56,409 bases of DNA from Prevotella sp. UBA2739 (GCA_002353525.1 DEJV01000023.1:1-56409), one strand, 5' to 3'. Positions 7,563 through 16,233 are shown, counted from the stretch's first letter. Numbers and translations: made by a program. The notes: generated by a model not told the origin, from the letters alone.

Positions 7563-9062
7563 ATGAACAGGATAGAACTCATAAGGATGCTGAGAAGCCA
7601 CGTGAAACTGGCTGAGAAGCGTAGTGCCGCATACGAGCAAAACCGTACGGCCAAAGTGCTGATCTACATATCGAGTGGATTTGTGGTGGTGTATCTTATT
7701 TTCCTGGCCATCCTATTTGCCCTGATAGCCAACGACAGCAGCAGCACGACCACCTATGAGTTTCTCTATTCGCTGGCTCCCTTCATACTGGCCGTAGACT
7801 TCCTGTTCCGTTTCATGGCGCAACAGACTCCGGCCCAGCTGGTGAAGCCCTATGTGCTGCAGCCCATTCCGAAATATGCGTGTGTGGAGAGTTTCATCGT
7901 CACGGCCATGATCAACCCCAACAATTTCCTGTGGATGTTCATGTTCGTGCCCTACGCCATCATGTCGGTGGTCTTCAATGTGGGATTATGGTGCACGCTG
8001 GGATTCCTGCTCGGCTGGATGCTGCTCATCGTGATCAACAGCCAGTGGTATATGCTTGCCCGCACGCTCATCAACAGCCGCATCTGGTGGTGGGCATTGC
8101 CCATCGTGGTGTATGCCATCGTCTTTGCGCCGTGGTATCTGGACAAATTCTCCACGTTCGCCGATTTCTACGGAAGCATCGGCGAGGGGGTGACGCTGTG
8201 GCACCCGCTGACCTACCTGGCGCTGATAGCCCTGCTGGCAGTGCTGTTCTTCATCAACCGGGCGGTGCAGTATCATTTTGTCTACGCTGAGCTGGCATCG
8301 GTAGAGCAGACCCACCTGAAGACGGTGAGCCAGTTCCGCTTCCTGGAACGGTTTGGCGAGGTGGGCGAATACCTGAAGCTGGAGGTGAAGAGCGTCATGA
8401 GAAACAAGAACATGCGCAAGCAGTTTGTCTTCGCCGTGGCCATCGTCACGGTGTTCAGCCTGCTGCTCTCGTTCACCGACATCTACGACGACAGCTACAA
8501 CAGCAATTTCCTGGCATTCTATAACTTTGCCATCTTTGGCCTGATGGGACTCTCGCGGGTGATGTCGGCCGAAGGCAATTACATCGACGGCCTGATGGTG
8601 CACAAAGAGAACATCATCTCGCTGCTGAAGGCCAAATACTACTTCTATGTGGTGATGCTGGTATTGCCCTTCCTGCTCATGATTCCTACCATCATCCAGG
8701 AGAAGTGCACCCTGCTGATGCTCCTCTCCATCTTCTTCTTTACGGCCGGAGTGGAATACTGCCTGCTGATGCACATGGCCATTTTCAACAAGCAGACGGT
8801 GCCCCTGAACGAGAAGTTCGTGAGCAAGGGGAACGTAGAGACCAACTATTTCCAGGTCATCATCAACCTGGCCGTGCTGTTTGTCCCGGTGATTACCGTG
8901 ATGGTGCTGCTGAGCTTCTTCAGCGCGAATACCGCCTACTTGATATTACTCATCCTGGGGGTGCTGCTGATGGTGACCAACAGTTATTGGATACGTTTCA
9001 TCTACCGCCAGTTCATGAAGCGCCGGTACACGAACATGGAAAGCTTCAGGGCTACAAGGTAA
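7563..9062 (+). CDS. DUF5687 multi-pass membrane protein
   Basis: A 499-aa integral membrane protein with about ten to twelve hydrophobic segments, starting MNRIELIRMLRSHVKLAEKRS. It matches my memory of the DUF5687 family of Bacteroidetes, thought to be the membrane subunit of ABC-type exporters. No ABC ATPase gene is adjacent, so if it works with one, the partner is elsewhere. It lies 58 nt after the LolA-like gene. The next gene begins 26 nt after its stop. Confidence 0.75.
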   Translation: MNRIELIRMLRSHVKLAEKRSAAYEQNRTAKVLIYISSGFVVVYLIFLAILFALIANDSSSTTTYEFLYSLAPFILAVDFLFRFMAQQTPAQLVKPYVLQPIPKYACVESFIVTAMINPNNFLWMFMFVPYAIMSVVFNVGLWCTLGFLLGWMLLIVINSQWYMLARTLINSRIWWWALPIVVYAIVFAPWYLDKFSTFADFYGSIGEGVTLWHPLTYLALIALLAVLFFINRAVQYHFVYAELASVEQTHLKTVSQFRFLERFGEVGEYLKLEVKSVMRNKNMRKQFVFAVAIVTVFSLLLSFTDIYDDSYNSNFLAFYNFAIFGLMGLSRVMSAEGNYIDGLMVHKENIISLLKAKYYFYVVMLVLPFLLMIPTIIQEKCTLLMLLSIFFFTAGVEYCLLMHMAIFNKQTVPLNEKFVSKGNVETNYFQVIINLAVLFVPVITVMVLLSFFSANTAYLILLILGVLLMVTNSYWIRFIYRQFMKRRYTNMESFRATR

Positions 9063-9088
9063 CGACACTGACTAGCTACTTACCCGTT

Positions 9089-10189
9089 TTGAAGAGCAGA
9101 AGATTCATCATATTGTGGTGCGGACTGATGCTGGCAACCGCCGGCATGGGCCAGGACTCTATCCCCGAACAGCCTCGGAAGTCGTGGCTGAAGAAGGTGA
9201 TTGACGACGCGTACGAGATTGTGAAAGACTTCGACCGCACCAACGATGACTACATCGAGTCGCAAAAGTACAACTATACGGTCATGCTGCAAGGCACACA
9301 TAACTACGAGCGCTACACGCTCAGAAGCAACAGCGGACAGGGTATCACCTTTGCACCCAGCCCCACCCTCAAACTGGGACCGTACTTCGGCTGGCGATGG
9401 CTGTTTTTCGGCTATCAGGTAGACTTCAACCATCTTAAGCGCAGCACACTCAAAGAGTTTGACCTCTCTTTATATAGTTCGCTCATCGGCGTGGACCTGT
9501 TCTACAGAGAGACGGGAAGCGAATACCACATCAAGTCGGCGCATGTGGGAGAGAACAATTACACGCGCCAGCTGGAGGGCATTCCGTTCGGCGGCATCCA
9601 GGTGGGTATCACGGGACTGAACGTGTATTATATTCTCAACCACCGGCGCTTCTCCTACCCTGCCGCCTTCAGCCAGAGCACCATACAGCGCATCAGCGCC
9701 GGATCGCCGCTCATCGGCATCGGCTATACGCGCCATCACATCAAGCTTGACGACGAACTGCTGCGCGACGTGGTAGACGAGAACACGGATCATGCCGTAC
9801 AACTGGACGAGAGCTTCAATTTCAATGAGATTTACTATACCGACATCTCTGTCAGCGGAGGCTATGCCTATAACTTTGTGTTTGCCCACAACTGGCTGTT
9901 TGCCGCCTCGTTGTCGGCCGCAATAGGATATAAGCGGGCAAAAGGAGAAAGCCACAGCAGCATGCGTGATATCTTCAAATTTAAGAATTTCAATATCGAC
10001 GGTATCGGCCGTTTCGGCATTGTATACAACAACATGCGATGGTATGCCGGCACAAGTGCCATCCTGCATACGTACAACTATAAGAAAAGCCAGTTCAGCA
10101 CGAACAACACCTTCGGAAGCTTCAATGTGTATATAGGATATAACTTCGGCAACAGGCATCGCAAACATAAAAACAAGACCAAGAGATGA
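9089..10189 (+). CDS. DUF4421 family exported protein
   Basis: About 366 aa. No ATG is available before the conserved part. A TTG at 9089 gives a good signal peptide (KSRRFIILWCGLMLATAGMGQ, cleavage near residue 22), so I place the start there. The body has features of DUF4421, a Bacteroidetes family that looks like an outer-membrane beta barrel: APSPTLKLGPYFGWRWLFFGY, alternating aromatic strands, and a C-terminal strand ending YIGYNFGN before a basic tail. The function is unknown. The stop overlaps the start of the DUF1460 gene (ATGA at 10186-10189), indicating coupling. Confidence 0.8.
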   Translation: MKSRRFIILWCGLMLATAGMGQDSIPEQPRKSWLKKVIDDAYEIVKDFDRTNDDYIESQKYNYTVMLQGTHNYERYTLRSNSGQGITFAPSPTLKLGPYFGWRWLFFGYQVDFNHLKRSTLKEFDLSLYSSLIGVDLFYRETGSEYHIKSAHVGENNYTRQLEGIPFGGIQVGITGLNVYYILNHRRFSYPAAFSQSTIQRISAGSPLIGIGYTRHHIKLDDELLRDVVDENTDHAVQLDESFNFNEIYYTDISVSGGYAYNFVFAHNWLFAASLSAAIGYKRAKGESHSSMRDIFKFKNFNIDGIGRFGIVYNNMRWYAGTSAILHTYNYKKSQFSTNNTFGSFNVYIGYNFGNRHRKHKNKTKR

Positions 10190-11058
10190 ACCCCAAGAAC
10201 TGCATACTACGCACCCTCGTGACGGGCGTCATCATGATGGCCGCCATGACTCCGGCGACGGCTGCACGGCCCCAATACCAGAAGGCCGACAGCATCAAGG
10301 TGATGAACTTACTGGCAAAGGCCCGCAAGTGCAACCCGTCGACCAACTATATGATATTCTTCGCAAGACAGTTGCGGGGCATCCCGTATGTGGCCCACAC
10401 GCTGGAGGTGAACAAAAGCGAGCGCCTGATAGTCAACCTGAGGCAAATGGACTGCACCACCTACGTGGAGAATGTCTGCGCACTTACATGGTGCATGAAA
10501 GAGAAGAAATACACGTTCGAGGACTTTTGCAAGATTCTGCAGACCTTGCGCTATCGGGGAGGCAAGCTCAATGGATATGCGTCGCGCCTGCATTACTTCA
10601 CCCAGTGGATAGAAGACAACACCCTGCTAGGACTGGTGCACGAGACACAGAGCAAGGGGGCTCCGTTTAATGCCACGCAAACCATTCACATCGACTACAT
10701 GAGCAAAAACCCCGACAAGTATAAAATGCTGAAAGGACAAGACTCGCTCATCGCCGAGATTGCCCAACAAGAAAAGCAACTGAACGGGAAAAAGTATCGC
10801 TACATCACCAAAAACGCCATCTACAACAACAAGATCACGCGTGAGACCATTGCCGACGGTGATATCATTGCCATTCTTACGAACATACCAGGACTCGACA
10901 CGTCGCATATTGGCATTGCCGTTTGGCATAAAGACGGACTGCATTTGCTCAATGCCTCACAGATACACAAAAAAGTGGTGGAAGAACCCATGACGTTACG
11001 CAAATATATGTCGAAACACCCCAAACAAACGGGCATAAGAGTCGTAAAAATGCGCTAA
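10186..11058 (+). CDS. DUF1460 protein, probable N-acetylmuramoyl-L-alanine amidase
   Basis: A 290-aa exported protein with a signal peptide (about 1-27, ending ATAARPQ). The DUF1460 domain is an NlpC/P60-like papain fold. The likely nucleophile is the Cys of MDCTTYVENV (about residue 87), with the histidine in DTSHIGIAVW (about 246). Family members cleave the bond between lactyl-muramic acid and the peptide stem of peptidoglycan. It is translationally coupled to the DUF4421 gene. Together they suggest an envelope function, but the role of the pair is not known. Confidence 0.85.
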   Translation: MNPKNCILRTLVTGVIMMAAMTPATAARPQYQKADSIKVMNLLAKARKCNPSTNYMIFFARQLRGIPYVAHTLEVNKSERLIVNLRQMDCTTYVENVCALTWCMKEKKYTFEDFCKILQTLRYRGGKLNGYASRLHYFTQWIEDNTLLGLVHETQSKGAPFNATQTIHIDYMSKNPDKYKMLKGQDSLIAEIAQQEKQLNGKKYRYITKNAIYNNKITRETIADGDIIAILTNIPGLDTSHIGIAVWHKDGLHLLNASQIHKKVVEEPMTLRKYMSKHPKQTGIRVVKMR

Positions 11059-11101
11059 AAACAAGAAAAAAGCATATTTTTCAAAAAAAAGCGAAGAAAA
11101 G

Positions 11102-11133
11102 TTTGGCGGTTACAAATAAAAGCTATACCTTTG
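11102..11133 (+). promoter_or_regulatory. Promoter of tRNA-Lys
   Basis: A full Bacteroidetes-type promoter: -33 TTTG at 11102-11105 and -7 TACCTTTG at 11126-11133, separated by exactly 20 bp. It lies about 40 bp before the tRNA gene. Confidence 0.8.
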
Positions 11134-11175
11134 CACTCGCAATTCAGAAATGAGGCGCAACAATAACAAAAAGAT

Positions 11176-11248
11176 GCACCCGTAGCTCAGTTGGTAGAGC
11201 ACCTGACTCTTAATCAGGGTGTCCAGGGTTCGAACCCCTGCGGGTGTA
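11176..11248 (+). tRNA. tRNA-Lys (anticodon CTT)
   Basis: A complete 73-nt cloverleaf. The acceptor GCACCCG pairs with CGGGTGT, with a G-U first pair. The D stem is GCTC/GAGC. The anticodon stem CCTGA/TCAGG encloses the loop CTCTTAA, giving anticodon CTT. The T stem is CAGGG/CCCTG around TTCGAAC, and the discriminator base is A. CCA is not encoded. Confidence 0.95.
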
Positions 11249-11279
11249 CAAAAGAGAGGATTTTTCCTCTCTTCTTTTG
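11249..11279 (+). terminator. Terminator-like hairpin after tRNA-Lys
   Basis: GAGAGG and CCTCTC pair around a T-rich loop, with outer AAAAG/CTTTT pairing, directly after the tRNA. The 3' arm is itself T-rich. Confidence 0.55.
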
Positions 11280-11299
11280 TGTCTAAACGCAACACCTTA

Positions 11300-11490
11300 T
11301 CCGCTTCTCACCTATCACTTGATTACTCTTCTCTCCCCTCTCACTTCTCACTTGTCCCTTGTCACTTGATTACTCTTGTCATTTCTCTCACCTCTCACTT
11401 GATTACTCATGTCATTTCTCTCACCTCTCACTTCTCACTTCTCACTTGTCACCTCTCACCTCTCACCTCTCTCCTCTCTCCTCTCACCTC
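11300..11490. repeat. Pyrimidine-rich tandem word repeats
   Basis: Imperfect repeats of CTCACTTCTCACTT and TCTCACCTC fill the gap between the tRNA and the transglycosylase gene. Two 33-bp units (11363-11395 and 11396-11428) differ at one base and contain TTGATTACTC followed by GTCATTTCTCTCACC. The plus strand is almost purine-free. Confidence 0.8.
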
Positions 11491-11496
11491 TAAATA

Positions 11497-12696
11497 CTAC
11501 ACATGGAAACGATATTTCCGCTTAGCCTTTTGCGGTGTACGACCACCAAAGCCACTTCCCTTATGGATGGCACCCGGACGGGCCACGCCACGGTATTCGG
11601 CCCACCGCGCACGAATGCGCTCCACATAATCGTAGGTCTCGTTACCGCGCATGTAGCCATGCTTCACCACCGGGTCGGTATAGAATGCAGGCTCGCGCAA
11701 CTTCAGCACATACTCGGCCACATCATTCCACCGCTTGGGGCTCCGTCCGTTCTTCTGGGCCAACGCCATAGCATCCCTGATGTGGTGGTAGCCGCCATTA
11801 TAGCAGGCAAGTGCAAAATAGATGCGCTCATTCTGCGAAGGAATGTCCCTAAAATAACCCATCAGCTCGCCCATGTATCTTGCGGCAGCCGCAATATTTG
11901 CTTCGGGATCGTAAATCTTGTCGCGCGGAAGCCCCAGATGGTCGGCTGTGGCAGGCATAATCTGCATTAGTCCGCATGCGCCAGCCCACGACCGTGCATT
12001 CGGGTCGAAGGTCGACTCCTGATAGCACTGTGCTGCCATGAGGCGCCAGTCAAGACGGGCCATCGGAGCATAGGTCATGAAATACTTGTCGTAGCGTGAG
12101 ATCTCTCCCTTGGCCCGATTAAGCATCGGCGAGAACACATGTCTCTTCACGCTTCTCGAGGAAAGCAGAAAGGCCTCTTCTTTCTTAATGTCGGCCAGCA
12201 TGTTGGGCTTGAACCAACGGTTCAGCGTATCGGCAAGTTCGGTGTTGCTGCTCTGCACAGCCCACGAAAGCTTCAACGAGTCGTTGCGCACACCGCACGA
12301 CACAAGGCTGTCTTTGGCAGCCATCTGCTCAGGCAGGAGAAACGCGATGACATCGGCGTCGCCCCTTTTCAGGCGTGTCACCATCTCAAGCGTGTCTTTG
12401 CACACCTCCACACGAACCGAAACGCCCAGCTTCTGGGCAAACTTCTCGCATAGCAGATATTGCGCTCCCATTCCCCTGCCACGATAATCGTAGTAGGTTT
12501 CGGGACCGCTCATGGTGAGCATGATGAGCTCGCCATTGGTAACCATATCGCTCATGGTGAACTCATCGGTTGCAGGAATCGTGTCTTCAGCTATCTCGCC
12601 CCAGGGTGTAACGATGCGCTCATCTTGCTTTTTGTCGAAGCAAGAAACCGCCAGGCAGACGATGGCAAGTGAATATATATACGCTTTAATTTTCAA
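11497..12696 (-). CDS. MltF-like membrane-bound lytic transglycosylase
   Basis: A 399-aa lipoprotein. The start is a TTG at 12696 preceded by AGAGGAAA. This yields a lipoprotein signal (KIKAYIYSLAIVCLAVSC, lipid Cys at about residue 19). An N-terminal solute-binding-like domain (about 60-250) is followed by an SLT domain (about 255-399) with CYQESTFDPNARS, which holds the catalytic Glu, then GACGLMQIMPATADHLGL. The family cleaves glycan strands with formation of anhydromuramic acid. The longer open frame upstream of the TTG has no signal-like character. The C-terminus ends YRFHV just inside the pyrimidine-rich repeat. Confidence 0.9.
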   Translation of the reverse strand: MKIKAYIYSLAIVCLAVSCFDKKQDERIVTPWGEIAEDTIPATDEFTMSDMVTNGELIMLTMSGPETYYDYRGRGMGAQYLLCEKFAQKLGVSVRVEVCKDTLEMVTRLKRGDADVIAFLLPEQMAAKDSLVSCGVRNDSLKLSWAVQSSNTELADTLNRWFKPNMLADIKKEEAFLLSSRSVKRHVFSPMLNRAKGEISRYDKYFMTYAPMARLDWRLMAAQCYQESTFDPNARSWAGACGLMQIMPATADHLGLPRDKIYDPEANIAAAARYMGELMGYFRDIPSQNERIYFALACYNGGYHHIRDAMALAQKNGRSPKRWNDVAEYVLKLREPAFYTDPVVKHGYMRGNETYDYVERIRARWAEYRGVARPGAIHKGSGFGGRTPQKAKRKYRFHV

Positions 12697-12736
12697 ATTT
12701 CCTCTTTCAATATGCCAATGATGACAATTACGGATG

Positions 12737-12770
12737 CAAAAGTAATCATTTTCTTGCACATTCGCACAAA
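12737..12770 (-). promoter_or_regulatory. Promoter of the mltF-like gene
   Basis: On the minus strand TACTTTTG (12744-12737) is the -7 box. TTTG at 12770-12767 is a possible -33 box with a slightly long 22-bp spacer. It overlaps the divergent hisG promoter. Confidence 0.5.
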
Positions 12771-12784
12771 AATGCGTAATTTTG
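12753..12784 (+). promoter_or_regulatory. Promoter of the hisG operon
   Basis: The -7 box TAATTTTG is at 12777-12784. A weak -33 box, CTTG, is at 12753-12756 with a 20-bp spacer. Transcription would start near 12790, leaving a leader of about 120 nt before hisG. Confidence 0.5.
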
Positions 12785-12827
12785 CATTCGGTTTTAAGAA
12801 ATAATAAATAATTCAATGTTTTACAAC

Positions 12828-12884
12828 CACGTGGGCATGGTGAAACCATTTTCGCTCATCGGAATACGTTCCTCGCTCCGCGTG
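12828..12884 (+). promoter_or_regulatory. Possible structured RNA leader of hisG
   Basis: The leader can fold into a three-way junction. The outer stem CACGTGGG (12828-12835) pairs with TCCGCGTG (12877-12884), using two G-U pairs. It encloses the hairpin ATGGT-GAA-ACCAT (12837-12849) and the hairpin GGAA-TACG-TTCC (12861-12872), whose loop fits the stable UNCG class. There is no run of His codons, so this is not a classical his attenuator. A regulatory role is inference only. Confidence 0.35.
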
Positions 12885-12909
12885 ATCACATTTTATCAAG
12901 AAAGATTGT

Positions 12910-13761
12910 ATGTTACGAATAGCTGTTCAATCAAAAGGTCGTCTGTTCGACGACACGATGAATTTACTGTCGGAAGCCGACATTAAGGTGAGCGCCAGCA
13001 AGCGCACCCTGCTGGTTCAGGCTTCTAATTTCCCACTGGAAGTGTTGTATCTGCGTGATGACGACATTCCACAGAGTGTGGCTACTGGTGTGGCTGACTT
13101 AGGCGTAGTGGGCGAAAACGAGTACGTTGAGCGCAATGAAGACGCCGACATCATCGACCGTCTGGGCTTCAGCAAGTGCCGGTTGTCACTCGCCATCCCC
13201 AAAGAAATCAATTACACAGGCGTTGACTGGTTCAACGGAAAGAAGATTGCCACCTCCTATCCGTATATTCTGAAGCAGTTTTTGCACAAGCATCATATCA
13301 ATGCCGAAATACACGTCATCACCGGCAGCGTGGAGATAAGCCCGGGCATAGGACTGGCCGATGGCATCTTCGATATTGTCAGCAGTGGCTCTACCCTCGT
13401 GAGCAACAACCTCCGCGAGGTGGAGGTGGTGATGAAGAGCGAGGCACTGCTCATTGCCAACAAGCACCTGAGCCCAGAGAAAAAGGCAATTCTCGAAGCC
13501 ATGCTCTTCCGTTTTGAGGCAGTAAGACAGGCTGAGGACAAAAAATATGTACGCATGAATGCGCCTAAGTCGAAACTCGACGAGATTATCGAGGTGCTGC
13601 CCGGTTTGAAGAGCCCCACCATCATCCCCCTGGCCGACGAAGAGTGGTGCTCGGTGCACACAGTGCTCGACCAAAAGCGCTTTTGGGAAATCATTGGCAA
13701 GCTAAAAGAGCTGGGGGCTCAAGGCATTCTCGTGACACCCATCGAGAAAATGATATTATAA
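12910..13761 (+). CDS. hisG: ATP phosphoribosyltransferase, long form (HisG)
   Basis: A 283-aa enzyme that joins ATP and PRPP in the first step of histidine synthesis. It starts MLRIAVQSKGRLFDDTMNLL. The catalytic region includes GVADLGVVGENEY, and the PRPP-binding segment is GIADGIFDIVSSGSTL-like (GLADGIFDIVSSGSTL). The extra C-terminal domain (about 215-283, ending GILVTPIEKMIL) is the ACT-like regulatory domain of the long form, which senses histidine. It is followed by the small repeat ORF and hisD. Confidence 0.97.
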   Translation: MLRIAVQSKGRLFDDTMNLLSEADIKVSASKRTLLVQASNFPLEVLYLRDDDIPQSVATGVADLGVVGENEYVERNEDADIIDRLGFSKCRLSLAIPKEINYTGVDWFNGKKIATSYPYILKQFLHKHHINAEIHVITGSVEISPGIGLADGIFDIVSSGSTLVSNNLREVEVVMKSEALLIANKHLSPEKKAILEAMLFRFEAVRQAEDKKYVRMNAPKSKLDEIIEVLPGLKSPTIIPLADEEWCSVHTVLDQKRFWEIIGKLKELGAQGILVTPIEKMIL

Positions 13762-13769
13762 AAAGAGGA

Positions 13770-13919
13770 ATGGGAGGACTAGGAGGAATGGGAGGAATGG
13801 GAGGACTAGGAAGACAAGGAAGAATGGGAGGACTAGGAAGACAAGGAAGAATGGGAGGACTAGGAAGACAAGGAAGAATGGGAAGAAAAGACGAACAACA
13901 AAAAAGCAACGAAGCATGA
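13770..13919 (+). CDS. Small Gly/Arg/Met-rich repeat ORF between hisG and hisD
   Basis: A 49-codon open frame begins with ATG at 13770, just after AAAAGAGGA, 9 nt past the hisG stop. It ends with TGA overlapping the hisD ATG (ATGA at 13916-13919). It encodes short GGLGGM units and then three nearly identical 9-residue units GRQGRMGGL, from a 27-bp minisatellite. The tail is RKDEQQKSNEA. Its ribosome-binding-like sequence and overlap with hisD are what a translated gene in an operon would show. The low complexity could equally mean a noncoding repeat that happens to stay open. Confidence 0.35.
   Translation: MGGLGGMGGMGGLGRQGRMGGLGRQGRMGGLGRQGRMGRKDEQQKSNEA
13782..13880. repeat. 27-bp tandem minisatellite in the his operon
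   Basis: About three 27-bp copies with core GGACTAGGAAGACAAGGAAG, preceded by shorter GGAGGAATG units. The sense strand is pyrimidine-poor throughout. Confidence 0.9.
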
Positions 13920-15202
13920 ACATTATACGCTATCCCCGGCGAGAGCAGTGGAAAACCATCATTGCACGCCCGCAAATGGATGTTACGCGCCTGAACGAAA
14001 CGGTCAGCAAAGTGCTTGACGACGTGAGACAGCATGGCGACGTGGCCGTGAAACGCTATGAGAGCATGTTCGACCACGTGGAACTAGAGTCGCTGGCCGT
14101 CACCGCCGACGAGATGAAGGAAGCGGAAACGCTTATCAGCCAAGAACTCTACGACGCGCTCGTGCTGGCTCATCACAACATTGCGGCATTCCATGAGGCG
14201 CAACGCTTTGAGAGCAGCAAGGTGGAAACACAACCTGGCGTGACATGCTGGCAGAAAAGCGTACCCATTGAGAAAGTAGGACTCTACATTCCGGGAGGTA
14301 CGGCCCCTTTGTTCTCTACGGTGCTGATGCTAGCAACTCCGGCCAAAATTGCCGGATGCAAGGAAATCGTACTTTGCACACCCCCCAACAAAATGGGCAA
14401 GGTGCACCCTGCCATCTTGGTGGCCGCTAAAGTGGCTGGTGTGAGCAAACTGTTTAAGATTGGTGGTGTGCAGGCTATTGGTGCCATGGCCTATGGCACG
14501 GAGAGCGTTCCTAAAGTGTATAAGATTTTCGGCCCTGGCAACCAGTATGTGATGGCTGCCAAGCAGCAGGTATCTTTACACGACTGCGCCATCGACATGC
14601 CTGCAGGCCCCAGCGAGGTGTGCGTCATTGCCGACGAGACGTGCCATCCTGACTTTGTGGCCGCCGACCTGCTGTCGCAAGCCGAGCATGGCATCGACTC
14701 GCAGGTGGTCATGATCACCACCAGTGAGCGCGTACTGAGCGAAGTGGAAAAGCAAATAGAAGTTCAACTTGAACAATTGCCACGTAAGGAGATAGCAACC
14801 AAGGCATTAGAGAACAGCAAGATGATACTTGTGGAGAATGACGACGAGGCCATCGAACTGAGCAATGCCTATGCTCCAGAGCACCTGATACTGGCTACCG
14901 CCCACTACGAGCAGATGGCCGCACGCGTGGTGAATGCAGGCAGTGTGTTCCTAGGCAACTACGCCTGCGAGAGTGCCGGCGACTATGCGAGCGGCACCAA
15001 CCACACGCTGCCTACCCATGGGTATGCCGTAGCCTACAACGGAGTGAACCTGGACAGCTATCACCGCAAGATTACCTTCCAACACCTCACCCCCGAAGGT
15101 ATACGTTCGATTGGCCGTGCTGTGGAGGTGATGGCTGCCAACGAACAACTTGATGCTCACCGAAACGCCATAACCGTTAGAATAAAATCACTTGAACAAT
15201 GA
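13916..15202 (+). CDS. hisD: Histidinol dehydrogenase HisD
   Basis: A 428-aa NAD- and zinc-dependent enzyme that oxidises histidinol to histidine in two steps. Family landmarks are YIPGGTAPLFSTVLMLATPA, KIFGPGNQYVMAAKQQV, IDMPAGPSEVCVIAD and the DLLSQAEHGIDSQ zinc and catalytic region. The C-terminal GTNHTLPTHGYA segment is also present. The ATG overlaps the stop of the preceding small ORF by 4 nt, and its own stop overlaps the hisC ATG by 4 nt. Confidence 0.97.
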   Translation: MNIIRYPRREQWKTIIARPQMDVTRLNETVSKVLDDVRQHGDVAVKRYESMFDHVELESLAVTADEMKEAETLISQELYDALVLAHHNIAAFHEAQRFESSKVETQPGVTCWQKSVPIEKVGLYIPGGTAPLFSTVLMLATPAKIAGCKEIVLCTPPNKMGKVHPAILVAAKVAGVSKLFKIGGVQAIGAMAYGTESVPKVYKIFGPGNQYVMAAKQQVSLHDCAIDMPAGPSEVCVIADETCHPDFVAADLLSQAEHGIDSQVVMITTSERVLSEVEKQIEVQLEQLPRKEIATKALENSKMILVENDDEAIELSNAYAPEHLILATAHYEQMAARVVNAGSVFLGNYACESAGDYASGTNHTLPTHGYAVAYNGVNLDSYHRKITFQHLTPEGIRSIGRAVEVMAANEQLDAHRNAITVRIKSLEQ

Positions 15203-16233
15203 AATCATTAGAACAGCTTACCCGCCCCAATATCTGGAGCCTCGCACCCTATAGCAGTGCCCGCAATGAGTATAGCGGGCGCACAGCCCACGTGTTTCTC
15301 GATGCCAACGAGAATCCTTATAACGCACCCTTCAACCGCTATCCCGACCCCCTGCAGCTGGAGCTGAAGAAGCAGTTGTCGAAGGTGAAAGGTGTGCCCC
15401 CTGAGTATATTTTCCTGGGGAATGGCAGCGACGAGGCCATCGACCTGCCCTACCGTTGTTTCTGCCAGCCGGGAGTGGACAACGTGGTAGCCATCGAGCC
15501 CACCTACGGCATGTATAAGGTATGCGCCGACATCAACGACGTGGAGTACCGCCCGGTGTTGCTCGACAACCACTACCAGATTACTGCCGAACAGCTGCTG
15601 GCCAAGTGCGACGACCACACCAAGCTGATCTGGATATGCTCGCCCAACAATCCCACAGGCAACAATATTAACCGCGATGAGATTGTAAAGACACTCACAT
15701 CCTTCGATGGGATTGTCATTATCGACGAGGCCTATGGCGACTTTTCGTCGCAACGGTCGTTCCGCACAGAGTTGCCCAAGTATCCCAACATGATTGTGCT
15801 CAACACGTTTAGCAAGGCATGGGGATGTGCAGCCATCCGCTTGGGAATGGCTTTTGCAAGCAAGGAGATCATCAGCCTGTTCAACAAGGTGAAGTATCCC
15901 TACAACGTGAATGCGCTGACCCAACAGCAGGCATTAGAGGCACTTGCCAATCGCTATGAGGTCGACAAATGGGTGCGCACGTTGCTGCTTGAGCGGAACC
16001 GAATGATAGAGGCTTTCAAACTGCTGCCCACCTGTGTAGAGGTCTACCCTACCGATGCCAATTTCTTCCTGGCCAAGATGACCGATGCACAGCGCATCTA
16101 CGACTATCTTGCCGCCGAGGGCATCATTGTGAGAAACCGCACGCGCGTACAATTATGTTACAACTGTCTGCGCATCACCATTGGCAACAAGAGCGAGAAC
16201 AACGAACTGCTGGCTGCACTGAGGAAGTATTAA
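15199..16233 (+). CDS. hisC: Histidinol-phosphate aminotransferase HisC
   Basis: A 344-aa PLP enzyme (fold type I) that transaminates imidazole acetol phosphate. Visible motifs are LDANENPYNAPFNRYPDP near the start, GNGSDEAIDL, SPNNPTGN, and the PLP lysine in TFSKAWGCAAIRLGMAF. It starts within the hisD stop (ATGA). Its TAA overlaps the menA stop codon on the other strand. The hisB gene that follows hisC in B. thetaiotaomicron is not here. Confidence 0.96.
   Translation: MKSLEQLTRPNIWSLAPYSSARNEYSGRTAHVFLDANENPYNAPFNRYPDPLQLELKKQLSKVKGVPPEYIFLGNGSDEAIDLPYRCFCQPGVDNVVAIEPTYGMYKVCADINDVEYRPVLLDNHYQITAEQLLAKCDDHTKLIWICSPNNPTGNNINRDEIVKTLTSFDGIVIIDEAYGDFSSQRSFRTELPKYPNMIVLNTFSKAWGCAAIRLGMAFASKEIISLFNKVKYPYNVNALTQQQALEALANRYEVDKWVRTLLLERNRMIEAFKLLPTCVEVYPTDANFFLAKMTDAQRIYDYLAAEGIIVRNRTRVQLCYNCLRITIGNKSENNELLAALRKY

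Noticed and set aside
12816..12909. his leader peptide with attenuator
   Set aside because: An open frame from ATG at 12816 contains a single His codon and runs past the hisG start; no terminator with a T-run follows.
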